64,000 nucleotides of DNA from Hyphomonadaceae bacterium (lineage in GTDB: Bacteria > Pseudomonadota > Alphaproteobacteria > Caulobacterales > Hyphomonadaceae), in assembly GCA_947474455.1 (NCBI GenBank), contig CANJIL010000003.1, positions 62,001 to 126,000 of the forward strand, read 5' to 3'. The notes under the pieces were generated by a model. The model searched no databases. It saw only the letters and a program-made list of their open reading frames with translations, and had not been told where the DNA came from. Both the position numbers and the translations under genes were made by a program. This document shows, piece by piece, positions 39,448 to 49,706 of this stretch (its first letter is position 1; every line of letters begins with the position of its first letter).

Positions 39448-40707
39448 TCAGGCAAACATATTCGCCGCGCTGAAGGTATTCGCGATGAACCCGCCGCCCA
39501 GCACGCTGGCGCCATCCGGCGCGGCGTAAAACACGCAGGCCTGGCCGGGCGCGACGCCTTCTTCAGCCACGTCGAACACGAAGCCCGGCGCACCATCGAC
39601 CAAAGTCATCCGCCCCGGTACAGGCGCGCGTGTCGAGCGCACGCGCGCAAGCGCAGGCATGGCCGCCGCGCATGCGTCCGCCAGCGAGCCCTCGCCCAAC
39701 CAGTTGCTTTCGCCGATCGCCAGCTCGCGCGTCAGCAGCGCTTCGCGCGGCCCCACGATTACGCACCGGTTTGGCGCATCGAGCTTCACAACAAACAGCG
39801 GCTCGCCGGTCGCGACGCCAAGGCCGCGCCGTTGCCCGATCGTGTAGCGTATGACGCCTTCATGCTGGCCCAGCACGCGGCCGTCGAGGTGAACAATGTC
39901 ACCCGCCGCAACGGCGCCAGGGCGAAGCTTTTGCACGATGTCGGAATACTTGCCCGCCGGAACGAAGCAGATGTCCTGACTATCCGGCTTGGCCGCAACC
40001 TGCAGACCAAGCGCCGACGCAGCACGCCGCACATCCGGCTTCTTCATCCCACCGAGCGGGAAGCGCAGGAAGTCAAGCTGTTCACGCGTCGTCGCAAACA
40101 GAAAATAGCTTTGATCACGATCCGGATCGGCCGCCCGCGCCAGCTTCGCCACGCCGTCTTCCACGGTGCGACGGATATAGTGCCCCGTCGCCATGCAGTC
40201 CGCGCCGAGATCGCGCGCCGTCGCCAGCAGGTCCCTGAACTTCACCGTCTGGTTGCAGCGCACGCACGGGATCGGCGTCGAACCTTTCAGATACGTGTCG
40301 GCGAAGTCCTCCATTACCTGTTGACGGAAGCGACTTTCGTAATCGAGCACGTAATGCGGGATTCCCAGCGCTTCGGCCACGCGTCGCGCATCATGGATGT
40401 CCTGCCCCGCACAGCACGCGCCCTGCTTCTTCAGCGCCGCGCCATGATCATAGAGCTGGAGCGTCACGCCAATGACGTCATACCCCGCATACTTCAGCAG
40501 CGCTGCAACCACGGATGAATCCACACCGCCCGACATGGCCGCGACAACGCGAGTTTTTGAACGCGGCTTGTCGAACCCCAGATCCAGGTCCGCCCCGGAA
40601 AGGTCCACGTTTTTCAATCTGGAGAAATCGCAAAGCCCGTCATGAACCGGAAAGTCCAGGTCGACAGGCGCGGCAGGCCCGCCGCGGGGCCCGATCAGGG
40701 TGGTCAT
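39448..40707 (-). CDS. mnmA: tRNA-specific 2-thiouridylase MnmA
   Basis: [63 protein letters not shown]. Confidence 0.95.
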   Translation of the reverse strand: MTTLIGPRGGPAAPVDLDFPVHDGLCDFSRLKNVDLSGADLDLGFDKPRSKTRVVAAMSGGVDSSVVAALLKYAGYDVIGVTLQLYDHGAALKKQGACCAGQDIHDARRVAEALGIPHYVLDYESRFRQQVMEDFADTYLKGSTPIPCVRCNQTVKFRDLLATARDLGADCMATGHYIRRTVEDGVAKLARAADPDRDQSYFLFATTREQLDFLRFPLGGMKKPDVRRAASALGLQVAAKPDSQDICFVPAGKYSDIVQKLRPGAVAAGDIVHLDGRVLGQHEGVIRYTIGQRRGLGVATGEPLFVVKLDAPNRCVIVGPREALLTRELAIGESNWLGEGSLADACAAAMPALARVRSTRAPVPGRMTLVDGAPGFVFDVAEEGVAPGQACVFYAAPDGASVLGGGFIANTFSAANMFA

Positions 40708-40839
40708 GGTCGCCTCTCCCACGGGTTCAAGGCCCGAAGCAGGTTGCTGTTGCGCTGGCTCTTACAGGAAAGCGATGGCGAAAAATAGGTCCGTTTCCAG
40801 CCTCTTCGCAGTCTCGCCGCGCCACGCTAGCCTCCGCCC

Positions 40840-41475
40840 ATGTCAAAACCGCTGCCCGATCCGCCCACGCCCCATCACTTCCAGAGCAGCCAGCCGCGCG
40901 AGCTTCTGGCCTGCGTCGAATTCGCCGCCGGACAGGCCGATCAAACCATGGCCGATCACGGCGCCTGGCGCTGGCTGATCATCTCCATGACGCTGGCCGT
41001 CCAGAACGCGTGCCTCTGCGCGCTGGACGCGGGCGACGAGTTCGGGACGAAAGGCATGACCCGCACAGACGCCCGCGCCGTCACGCGCTGGACGAAGGAC
41101 GGCCGCCGCGGCCCCGCCCCGCTTGCCGTGCGCGAACCCCGCATCGTCTCGCCGCTTGAACTCCTGCGCCGCACCGGCGACCCGTTCTTCCTGCGCCCGC
41201 CCTACCAGCTCCCACTCAACAACCAGATCAACGACGCCTTCGATGACCTCGTTGACCTGCGCAACACCTTCCTCCACTTCAGCGAGGATGGTTGGACAGT
41301 CGACCTGCGCGAAATCCCCCCTCTGATCCTGACGGCATGTACTCTCGTGCGCCACCTCGCCGTCACCCAGCCCGTCTACCTCAAGCGCGCCGAGCCCAGA
41401 CATCGCGAACGCGTCGCCGCAGCACTCGACCGCATCGAAGCTGCAATGGATCACTACCCGGGAGTCGAAGCATGA
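40840..41475 (+). CDS. Conserved hypothetical protein with possible HEPN-like Rx4H motif
   Basis: 211 aa; FDDLVDLRNTFLHFSEDGW. Confidence 0.65.
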   Translation: MSKPLPDPPTPHHFQSSQPRELLACVEFAAGQADQTMADHGAWRWLIISMTLAVQNACLCALDAGDEFGTKGMTRTDARAVTRWTKDGRRGPAPLAVREPRIVSPLELLRRTGDPFFLRPPYQLPLNNQINDAFDDLVDLRNTFLHFSEDGWTVDLREIPPLILTACTLVRHLAVTQPVYLKRAEPRHRERVAAALDRIEAAMDHYPGVEA

Positions 41476-41520
41476 GCGTGCGAAGCTTCGTTCTCCGATT
41501 TATATCGGGCGAAACCCTCA

Positions 41521-42873
41521 CTATCGCGTCGCCACATTGGGAGGGGCCTCACCGGCAGACGCAACGCGCCAGATCGTGTTGCCCACGTCGTCAGCCACCA
41601 GCAGCGCGCCATCGTTCCCGATCGCAACACCGACCGGACGGCCATAGGCCACTTCTTTTTTTGCATCGATGAAACCTGTCAGCACATCGACGGCCTGCCC
41701 CGCAGGCTTACCCGCGGAGAACGGCACGTAGATCACTTTGTAGCCGCTGAACGGATCGCGGTTCCATGATCCATGCTGGCCCACGAAGGCGCCGCTCGAA
41801 TATTCCGAGCCAAGTTTTGCCCCCTCCGCGAATGCGAGGCCCAGCGAGGCCGTGTGTGCGCCCAGCGCATAGTCAGGCGCTATCGCCTTTGCGACCATCT
41901 CAGGATTTTGCGGCTTCACGCGCGCATCGACGGTCTGACCATAATAGCTCCAAGGCCATCCATAGAATGCGCCATCCTTCACTGACGTGATGTAGTCGGG
42001 CACCAGATTGGCGCCGAGTTCGTCGCGCTCGTTCACCGCCGACCACAGCGCGCCGCTGGCCGGCTCCCACCCGAGGCCATTCGGATTGCGCAGGCCCGTC
42101 GCGAAGATCCGCTTCTGCCCCGTCGCACGATCGATCTCCCAGATCGCGGCTCGGCCTTCTTCTTCCGGCAGACCGTTTTCCGCAACATTCGAGTTGGATC
42201 CCACGGTCGCATAGAGCCTGGCCCCGTCCTTTGATGCGATCAGCCCCTTGGTCCAGTGATGGTTCCGCGTCCCAGCAGGCAACGTGGTCAGCGTCTCGGG
42301 CGCCGCGCTCACCTTCGTAAGGCCGTCGGCATAAGGCACGCTCACCACGGCGTCGGTGTTGGCGATGTAGAGCCGCCGACCTGCCAAAGCCATTCCGAAG
42401 GGCGAGTTGAGCCCCGTCATGAATTCCGAACGCGTTTCCGCGACGCCATCGCCATCCGTGTCGCGCAATAGCGTGATGCGGTTGGCGGTCTTGGCGGCGG
42501 CGCCTGCTTTTTTCATGGCCTGTTCCTGGAAATAGCCGCGAATCCCGCCGCCATCGTCCGGTTTGGGTGGCGCGTTGGTCTCGGCTACCAGAACATCGCC
42601 ATTCGGCAGAACCAGCAACCAGCGCGGGTGGTCCAGCCCAGTCGCGAACGCCTTCACCGCAAGACCCTGCGCAGGCACGGGCACTTGACCATCTGCCCAG
42701 CCCACCGCCTCCGCGATCTTCACAGTGGGGATCAAGGCAGACCTGGGCGCTTCCAGCATGGGCGCAGGTCCCATGGCCGACGCAACGGGCTGCTGGGCGG
42801 GCTCGGCGCAACCAGCGATGGCCAAGGCCAGCCCACCCGCTGCAAACATGCGCAAATTCCTGAACGCCCTCAT
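41521..42873 (-). CDS. PQQ-dependent sugar (sorbosone) dehydrogenase-like beta-propeller lipoprotein
   Basis: Lipobox IAGCAEP; LDHPRWLLVLPNGDVLVAETNAPPKPDDGGG; GTRNHHWTKGL; GRPVGVAIGNDGALLVADDVGNTIWRV. Confidence 0.9.
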   Translation of the reverse strand: MRAFRNLRMFAAGGLALAIAGCAEPAQQPVASAMGPAPMLEAPRSALIPTVKIAEAVGWADGQVPVPAQGLAVKAFATGLDHPRWLLVLPNGDVLVAETNAPPKPDDGGGIRGYFQEQAMKKAGAAAKTANRITLLRDTDGDGVAETRSEFMTGLNSPFGMALAGRRLYIANTDAVVSVPYADGLTKVSAAPETLTTLPAGTRNHHWTKGLIASKDGARLYATVGSNSNVAENGLPEEEGRAAIWEIDRATGQKRIFATGLRNPNGLGWEPASGALWSAVNERDELGANLVPDYITSVKDGAFYGWPWSYYGQTVDARVKPQNPEMVAKAIAPDYALGAHTASLGLAFAEGAKLGSEYSSGAFVGQHGSWNRDPFSGYKVIYVPFSAGKPAGQAVDVLTGFIDAKKEVAYGRPVGVAIGNDGALLVADDVGNTIWRVASAGEAPPNVATR

Positions 42874-42950
42874 GATCGCCTCCGCGCATCCCCACCCGCC
42901 AACAGAATGACCGAGACTGCGCTGCGTTCCCGCTGACGATGAAATGCTGA

Positions 42951-43136
42951 CTAGCGGCTTCGGCCGATCAGCGCGAGTTCCGCAACCGGGTCCCCGCCCA
43001 GCTCGCGCACCATCTCTTCCCACTTGGCCAGCGCGTCCCAGTAATAATCGAAGATGCAGGGACAGCAGCCGCGATGGCAGCAGGATTCATCATCCGGCTT
43101 GTTGGGCGGGCGCGGAAATGCGGAAGGCGAACTCAT
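42951..43136 (-). CDS. Oxidoreductase-like domain small Cys-rich protein
   Basis: PPNKPDDESCCHRGCCPCIFDYYWDALAKWEE. Confidence 0.75.
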   Translation of the reverse strand: MSSPSAFPRPPNKPDDESCCHRGCCPCIFDYYWDALAKWEEMVRELGGDPVAELALIGRSR

Positions 43137-43204
43137 AGCCCTCCGCTAACGCAATTTCCTGACCACGTGTAGGGCTCCGCCCAACACCCGACTTACGCGG
43201 TATT

Positions 43205-43801
43205 CTAGAATAGCTGGAAATGCCCCAGAGCGTCGCCGATCGCGTCCTCCTCATAGCCGAGGTGGCTGAGCAGAACGCGTTCAAGCGCGCGATAGACGGT
43301 CACGGCGTCATCGAAATGTTCCGGCCCGGGCTGGTTCGCAAGCGCGCCCAGGGCAGTGATCAGCCGCACCAGCAGCGCGTGCACCACAACATGCTCGGCC
43401 CGCAGGCGATCGGCGATGGCCTTGAACGCCGGTCCCTGCGCGGCGATACCGGGGAACACAGCATCGTCCTCGATCGAATGGTGCAGGTTGACGATCTGGC
43501 AGTGCTGGCCACAGAGGTTGCCGAAGCGCCTGTAGTTGCCGACCATGGCAAGGGTTGAAGCCTCCGCCGTCAACTCGGCCGCGGACCCGCCACCGCCGGC
43601 CGCCCGCTCGATCAGGCGGCCGAGCGTCAGCATATTTTCGCGTAGGTGGTTGTGCACCTCCTTGAGGTGCAGGCCCGCAGCCCGCTGCCCGTCGGTCAGC
43701 CCCTCGAGCTTGACGGGGGCGGGCCGGGTGTGGTCGTCAAGTAATTGAATGTCATCGATCATGCCGGCGGAGATGGGCGTCCTCGGCCCATCCGTCAACA
43801 T
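43205..43801 (-). CDS. Hemerythrin domain-containing protein
   Basis: H-rich helical signatures: HLKEVHNHLRENM, CGQHCQIVNLHHSIEDDAVFP, LRAEHVVVHALL, LLSHLGYEEDAI. Confidence 0.88.
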   Translation of the reverse strand: MLTDGPRTPISAGMIDDIQLLDDHTRPAPVKLEGLTDGQRAAGLHLKEVHNHLRENMLTLGRLIERAAGGGGSAAELTAEASTLAMVGNYRRFGNLCGQHCQIVNLHHSIEDDAVFPGIAAQGPAFKAIADRLRAEHVVVHALLVRLITALGALANQPGPEHFDDAVTVYRALERVLLSHLGYEEDAIGDALGHFQLF

Positions 43802-43883
43802 GGCGTATCCGATGCTGCGAACGCGACAGCTACTTCAGTATGTTCAGCAACGAGAGATTGCGCAGAACGTTGAAGATACTCGC

Positions 43884-44753
43884 CTATGACTCGTAAGCGA
43901 ACTGCGCCTGATTGAGCCGCACCGCCACCTCCGCAAGGTCGACGTTGACGATGCCGCCAATTGCCTCGTCCAACGCATTGAGCTGCGATGTCAGACGCGT
44001 CGAGGCGCTGTCGACCTCCTTCATCAACCGACCGTTCTCAGACTGGGTCGAAAGAACACGGTCGAATGCATCCGCCAGCGATGTCAGCTCGTTCTGAATT
44101 GCCTGTTTCTGCACGTCCGTCAGGTCACCGCCGAAGGGACCGTCCGGCCCCTCGTCCAGCTCTGCTAGCCGCTTGATCGAAGCCATCGCCAGCGAAACCA
44201 CATCGTCTGCCACCAGCCCGGCCCGCACCGTGCGACCGTCCTCGACGCGCATAACTTGCGCCTCCGCGCCTTGCTCCAGGGAATCCGCAAGTGGATTCGC
44301 AGCAAGATCGCTCAGCGAGTCCGCCGTCACCGGCGGCCGATCGTTCATCACGCCGCCGAACAGATAGCGCCCGCCGAGATTGGTGTTCATCGCGTCCTTG
44401 AGAACCCCGAACGCTTCCTCAAGTTGCGAGCGCACACCCTCGCCACTTTCAAGTCCCACGTTCTGGAACAGATCTTCCTTCAGCTTGCTGACAACCCCGG
44501 CCGCCCGCCCGAGCGCCACATCCTGGATCTGCATCCGCGTCGTCAGCTCGCGCGCCGTTCCCTGGAAACCGACCGCGCGTGCAACCAGGCGCTCCGCCGA
44601 AACCAGCGTCTGCGCCTCGCGGCCATAACCTTTGAGATCGCTGGCGCGTGTTTGCGCCGAGCTCTGCCGTGCGGCTTCAACCAGTTGCTGCTGCGCGCGG
44701 GCAATATCGGCAAGCGAAGCCGCCGGGATCATCGCCGAGGAAATGCGTGCCAT
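43884..44753 (-). CDS. flgL: Flagellar hook-associated protein 3 (FlgL)/flagellin-like
   Basis: Flagellin-type helical N- and C-termini; GGRYLFGGVMNDRPPV; adjacent to flgK. Confidence 0.85.
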   Translation of the reverse strand: MARISSAMIPAASLADIARAQQQLVEAARQSSAQTRASDLKGYGREAQTLVSAERLVARAVGFQGTARELTTRMQIQDVALGRAAGVVSKLKEDLFQNVGLESGEGVRSQLEEAFGVLKDAMNTNLGGRYLFGGVMNDRPPVTADSLSDLAANPLADSLEQGAEAQVMRVEDGRTVRAGLVADDVVSLAMASIKRLAELDEGPDGPFGGDLTDVQKQAIQNELTSLADAFDRVLSTQSENGRLMKEVDSASTRLTSQLNALDEAIGGIVNVDLAEVAVRLNQAQFAYES

Positions 44754-44765
44754 GACCTATGTTCC

Positions 44766-46916
44766 TCAAACCATATTCAGACAGATGTCATAGAGATCTT
44801 TCGCCGCCTGGATCATGCGGGAAGCAGCAGCATAGGCCTGCTGGTAGGTCGTCATCTTCACCAGCTCTTCGTCGAGGTTGACGCCCTCTTCGCTCATCCG
44901 GCGTTCCTGGACTTCGCTGCGCACGGACTCAGCAGCGGCCCGCGCGCCCTCGAGCGCCTCGGCGCGCACGCCCGCATGGCCCGCAAGCCGTGCGGCATAG
45001 TCCGAGATCGACGTCACCTGACCTGTCAGGCCGCCTGCGCTGGCGAAAGTCCGCGACTTGGTTCCCGCGGCTTCCAGCGTAAGCGCCCCGCGCCCGTCGC
45101 CAGGCGATAGTACACGCGTGCCCGCGGCGGCGCCCGCCAGATCGGCCTGCGCTGCCGCCAGAAGATTCGGATTGGCGACAATATCCGCTCGGATCGAGTT
45201 GCTGCGCGCCCGCTCCATCGGGATCTGCTCACCAAGCCCGAAGAGCTCCGACATTGACAGTCCCGTGTCGCCACGAATGGTCGAGTCCTGCAACACGTCG
45301 ATGCTGCCGATACTATTGTTGGTGGGCGTCAGCGACAGCCGGCCATTCGCGTCCAGCGTTGCCGTTCCATAACCCTGCAGAGCGGCGTTCAGCTGGTTGC
45401 GCAGCGTCCCGAGCGACGTTCCCGCCGTCACATGGAAGTCGAACGTGCGGGTGATGGCGCCGTCCTGGTCACGCAAGGCAAAGGTGAGATCGCCATCGCT
45501 GAGGCCGTGGTCATCCGTCGCGGAAAGCCCGGTCGCGTAAGTTTGCGGACTGCCATGCGAAACAAGATCGTTGAGGCCAAACGTGTGCGAGAAGCCGCGT
45601 CCCGCACGCAACGCAGGGTTGCTCGGATCATCCGTGATAACGACACCGGTGTTCGGCGCGTCCGCCCGGATCTCCATGACGCCATTGGCGAAGCTGATTG
45701 AACCATCTCCGCCCATCGCGCCATCGAGCGCCGCCTGCAGCGCGCCGATTGAATTGCCGAAGCTCGTGACATTCGCCTGATCGTCCAGGATCTCACCGTT
45801 GTCGAAGTCGATGTGGAAGTTGCGCACCACATTGCCAGCATCGTCGACAATGCCGACATGCGTTACGCCCGAGAAATTCAGCTGGTCGCTGTCGAGCAGT
45901 CCCGTATTGCGACCGGTCATCGCGCCCGGCGCAGGAACACTGCTGGCGGCATTGTGTGCGGCGTTTAGCGCTTCGGCGGCGCCGGCTACGAACTCGCCGA
46001 ACGCCAGTTGGAGGTTCACCAGCTCCTTGTCGCGCGCGCGCAGCAATCCCTTCAGCTCGCCACCGGAAATGTGCGTCTCCAACGGCGTTTCAGTCGTCGA
46101 GCGCGGCGCAACCATCACGATGCCCGGATAGGGCTCGCCGTTCGTGCTTGAGTCCAAACCAAGGGTCGCGGCGTCGAGGTCGACCAGCAACATGCCGTCC
46201 GTCGTCCGCAGCTCCACGCCGCCCAGCGGACGCGTCTGCAGGCGAATGTCGACGATTTCCGACAGCCGGTCGATCATGCGCTGCTGTTCGGTTTCCGCCT
46301 CGCTGGCCGAGGCGCCCGAAATGGTCGAACGCTGGATCGACTGGTTGAGCTTGGCGATCCCCGACATCAGCGAGTTGGCCTCGTCCATCGACGACACAAC
46401 GCGGGAATGTGCTTCATCCCGAAGCGCCTGCAGCTCTTCGGCCGTCGTATCCAGCTGGGCCAGCAACGTCGTGAGGTCCGACAGCGTCGAGGACCGCCGC
46501 AGAGCCGACGCCGGGTCGACCGCCAGCGCGCCAAAGCTCGCGAACACCGGATCCAGGGTCGCAAACACGGTGGACGAGTCCGACGGATCCCCCAGCAGAC
46601 CCTGCGCCCGGTCCATGAACTGTGAGAGAATGTCAGCCGACGCCACATCCGCCGCGCCGCGCATCTCGGCCGCCGCCAGATAGGCGTTGGCGACGCGCGT
46701 CACTTCGATCTCGACGCCCGTCAGCCCGCCCGAGGCCTGACGCGAAATGAACTGAACATCGAGGCGCGAATAACCGACCGTGTTGACGTTCGCAACGTTC
46801 GTCGACGTCGCCTTCAGCGCTTGCTGGTTCGCCGCCAGCGCCGATAGGCCAGTCGCCATGATGTTGCTGATCGACACGATCGCATCTCCATCGATGACCC
46901 TGCAGATCTTGCCCAC
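44766..46916 (-). CDS. flgK: Flagellar hook-associated protein 1 (FlgK)
   Basis: SISNIMATGLSALAANQQALKATSTNVANVNTVGYSRL; C-terminal GVNLDEELVKMTTYQQAYAAASRMIQ; true start probably GTG near 46877. Confidence 0.93.
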   Translation of the reverse strand: MGKICRVIDGDAIVSISNIMATGLSALAANQQALKATSTNVANVNTVGYSRLDVQFISRQASGGLTGVEIEVTRVANAYLAAAEMRGAADVASADILSQFMDRAQGLLGDPSDSSTVFATLDPVFASFGALAVDPASALRRSSTLSDLTTLLAQLDTTAEELQALRDEAHSRVVSSMDEANSLMSGIAKLNQSIQRSTISGASASEAETEQQRMIDRLSEIVDIRLQTRPLGGVELRTTDGMLLVDLDAATLGLDSSTNGEPYPGIVMVAPRSTTETPLETHISGGELKGLLRARDKELVNLQLAFGEFVAGAAEALNAAHNAASSVPAPGAMTGRNTGLLDSDQLNFSGVTHVGIVDDAGNVVRNFHIDFDNGEILDDQANVTSFGNSIGALQAALDGAMGGDGSISFANGVMEIRADAPNTGVVITDDPSNPALRAGRGFSHTFGLNDLVSHGSPQTYATGLSATDDHGLSDGDLTFALRDQDGAITRTFDFHVTAGTSLGTLRNQLNAALQGYGTATLDANGRLSLTPTNNSIGSIDVLQDSTIRGDTGLSMSELFGLGEQIPMERARSNSIRADIVANPNLLAAAQADLAGAAAGTRVLSPGDGRGALTLEAAGTKSRTFASAGGLTGQVTSISDYAARLAGHAGVRAEALEGARAAAESVRSEVQERRMSEEGVNLDEELVKMTTYQQAYAAASRMIQAAKDLYDICLNMV

Positions 46917-47071
46917 TACCCGTGTAGCTAGGCGCGATCTGCCGGGCCGCTCTCAGCGGTCAGCCTCTGCCGGCATCGTTCCATCTTTCTGAATACATTC
47001 GCGAAAATCTCGCGACGGGGGCTTCTGCCCCGATCGGTCCAGCACGCTGGCCGCAACGTTGCCGTTAACCA

Positions 47072-47087
47072 CGCAAGTTGCGGGCCA
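47072..47087 (-). promoter_or_regulatory. Sigma54 (-24/-12) promoter-like site upstream of flgK-flgL
   Basis: TGGCCCGCAACTTGCG on the minus strand; GG and GC separated by exactly 10 nt. Confidence 0.6.
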
Positions 47088-47201
47088 GTCTGGATTTGCA
47101 GCCAGCCCGGACCTTGTCGGAAAACTTTGCGGCTGCCTGTAGCCACCCGCCTCCGCCCTGCGAATACCCCCCTGAAAGCCACGCGCTGGAGCGATGATGC
47201 A

Positions 47202-47450
47202 GTGACCACGCGGACAGGAACAGGCGGACTGCTCTTGCGCTTTGGCGCGCTCGCCGCCGCATTCGCCTTCAATGCCTGCTCAGGCGAAGCCTCCGCTTAA
47301 ACCTCCGTGGTCGAGCTGTTCCAGAGCCAGGGCTGCTCATCATGCCCACCCGCCACCGAGCACATCCTCGCGCTGGCTGACCGGCCAGACCTCCTCGTCC
47401 TCAGCACCGCCCTCGGCGCCTGTATCGGCTCGCGCGCCCTGCGCTGGTAA
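47202..47450 (+). pseudogene. DUF1223 (thioredoxin-like, secreted) remnant with in-frame stop and 3' truncation
   Basis: VTTRTGTGGLLLRFGALAAAFAFNACSGEASA*TSVVELFQSQGCSSCPPATEHILALADRPDLLVLSTALGACIGSRALRW*; TAA at 47298-47300. Confidence 0.7.
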
Positions 47451-47574
47451 TCGCCCGGCGCCCGGCAACATCTTCCCACCCGTACAGCGACTCTTGCCGC
47501 ATCAGGGCCCCCAGACCCGCCCGCGTTAACCAGTGAAATGCGCATTCGCAGGCGCTTTGCGTGGTAAAGATTAC

Positions 47575-47590
47575 TGGCTCGGCGGTTGCA
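47575..47590 (+). promoter_or_regulatory. Sigma54 (-24/-12) promoter-like site upstream of fliK-flgD-flgE
   Basis: TGGCTCGGCGGTTGCA; GG and GC separated by exactly 10 nt; about 58 nt upstream of the fliK GTG. Confidence 0.7.
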
Positions 47591-47647
47591 GTCCTTTCTC
47601 ACGCTCGGCGCCCGTGATGGGCCCGAGCCGATAGAGCTTGGATCAGC

Positions 47648-48883
47648 GTGACCTCAGCAACCGACTTCAGTCCGATAATTCCTCCGGTGCGGCTCGACTC
47701 CGCCACGCCGAGGGCTGTGTCATCTAAGGAAGAAGGTCCCAGCTTCGCCGACCTGCTCGAGACCGAAACCACCGCTACCGAATCCGGAGAGGATCTAGTC
47801 TCAGCCTATACAGGGCCTCCTGGCGCGCAGCCGGCGCCACCGCCGGCGACGCCCGCTGTCAATTCATCCGAAGCCTTGCTCGCCGGTCTGACGCTGGACG
47901 CACCCGCGACGCAAGCGATCGACGCTGCAACAACAACCGACGCTCCGAGCGTCAACGTTACCGCACCGCTGATTGCGTCGGCCGAAACAGCTGCGCCCGG
48001 CAAAGCCGATGATGAAACCGCCGGCGATGCGACGCCGACCACAGATGGTAGCGTATCTACACCGCCAACTTCCCCGATCTTGGCGGCCCTCACTGCGCCG
48101 GCGCCGGCAACGCCCATCACTTCGCGGCAGACCGCAGCGCCGACGACCGCACCCACGCCGGACGCCGCCCCGCTCTCGGCTCCCGGCGCAGAGCGCGCCG
48201 CCGCTCCCGTGGAAAGCGCCGCAGCTCCCGAAGCAAAGCCGGCGGCCGCCGCCGACGCGCCAAAAGCTCAATCTGCGATCGCCAAGACCGCTACGCATTC
48301 CGCCGAAGCCGCGCCCGATATCAAGACGGACGCCGCACCTTCATCCAACACTTCAACACCCGCCGACACGCTCGCAACGCCACGCAATACCGCCGCCGAC
48401 ACGACACGGACGGTACAAACCAACCCCGCCTTGCAGAACGCGCCCTCCACGACGATCCAAGTCTATCAGCGCATGATCGACCGCATCGATGGCCGGGCCC
48501 AACGCTTCGAGGTTCGCCTCGATCCCGTCGAACTCGGGCGCGTCGATGTCCGGATCGAAGTCGGCGCCGACAAGAAGGTTCACGCCGTTCTCGCCGCCCA
48601 TGACAGTGCCGCCCTCACCGACCTTATGCGCGGCCAGCGCTCCCTTGAACGCGCGCTCGCCGACGCAGGAATCGATCTCGCCGACGGCGGCATCAAGTTC
48701 GAACTGTCAAACGATCCTGGCCGCAACGCGCACAGCAACCAGGGCAATGGCGATGCAGACAGCAACGCCAGCGCCGCCAATGTATGGCGCGGGTTCTCCG
48801 CCACAAACGTCGCCGTCGATGCACAGACCGCCGAGGCCACCCGGTCCTGGCGTTCATCATCCCGCCTCGACCTCGTAGCGTGA
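47648..48883 (+). CDS. fliK: Flagellar hook-length control protein FliK
   Basis: Long Ala/Pro/Thr-rich N-terminus, C-terminal FliK domain RFEVRLDPVELGRVDVRIEV. Confidence 0.88.
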   Translation: MTSATDFSPIIPPVRLDSATPRAVSSKEEGPSFADLLETETTATESGEDLVSAYTGPPGAQPAPPPATPAVNSSEALLAGLTLDAPATQAIDAATTTDAPSVNVTAPLIASAETAAPGKADDETAGDATPTTDGSVSTPPTSPILAALTAPAPATPITSRQTAAPTTAPTPDAAPLSAPGAERAAAPVESAAAPEAKPAAAADAPKAQSAIAKTATHSAEAAPDIKTDAAPSSNTSTPADTLATPRNTAADTTRTVQTNPALQNAPSTTIQVYQRMIDRIDGRAQRFEVRLDPVELGRVDVRIEVGADKKVHAVLAAHDSAALTDLMRGQRSLERALADAGIDLADGGIKFELSNDPGRNAHSNQGNGDADSNASAANVWRGFSATNVAVDAQTAEATRSWRSSSRLDLVA

Positions 48884-48895
48884 AGGAGCTGACAC

Positions 48896-49594
48896 ATGTC
48901 TGATCTCATCTCCTTCGTCCCGCCGCCAGCCACGACCAGCGTCGGCGGCGCCAGCGGCGCGCAGTCCGCTACGACGCTGGCGAACAACTTCGACACGTTT
49001 CTCACCATCCTCACCGCGCAGATCCAGAACCAGGATCCGCTCGAACCGATGGACTCGACGCAGTTCACCGAACAGCTCGTCCAGTTCTCTGGCGTTGAAC
49101 AGCAGATCCGCGTCAACAAACAACTCGAGACGCTGATCGCCGCAACCAACTCCGGCGCGGGCGCCTCGCTGTCAGGCTATCTCGGCCAGAAAGCGGAAAT
49201 CGACGCCGCCAGCGCCCAGTTTAGCGGCGACCCCATCACATGGCGCTACGAACTTCCCGCCCAGGCAAAATCCACGACCATCACGGTCACTGACGCCGCC
49301 GGCAGGGTGCTCTATTCGAAGACGGGCGAGCTCGAAGCCGGCAGTCACGAATTCGTCTGGAACGGCGAACTGAACAAGGGCGGCACAGCCCCAGAGGACC
49401 AGCCCTACTGGATTAGCGTGGTCGCGGAAGACGCCAACAAGAAAGCCATCACGCCCAAGCACTCGCTGGTGACGAAGATCACTGGCGTCGATCTCACCTA
49501 TGGCGAGCCCGCGCTCACAACACCAGCCGGCGTGTTCGCGTTCGCCGACGTGAAGCGATTGATGAACAATGACACGTCGGCGACGACCAACTAG
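48896..49594 (+). CDS. flgD: Flagellar hook capping protein FlgD
   Basis: FLTILTAQIQNQDPLEPMDSTQFTEQLVQFSGVEQQI. Confidence 0.95.
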   Translation: MSDLISFVPPPATTSVGGASGAQSATTLANNFDTFLTILTAQIQNQDPLEPMDSTQFTEQLVQFSGVEQQIRVNKQLETLIAATNSGAGASLSGYLGQKAEIDAASAQFSGDPITWRYELPAQAKSTTITVTDAAGRVLYSKTGELEAGSHEFVWNGELNKGGTAPEDQPYWISVVAEDANKKAITPKHSLVTKITGVDLTYGEPALTTPAGVFAFADVKRLMNNDTSATTN

Positions 49595-49706
49595 CGCCGG
49601 CGACGACCTGATATCCCGGCGCAGAAGCGCGCCGTCTGGCCGCATAAGCGGCCCACCAACCCAACAGTATTGAACCCTGCCCGCAGGTTTTCTGGGAGCT
49701 TCGACC

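Noticed and set aside
39424-40518. 364-aa plus-strand ORF
   Set aside because: Antisense to mnmA.
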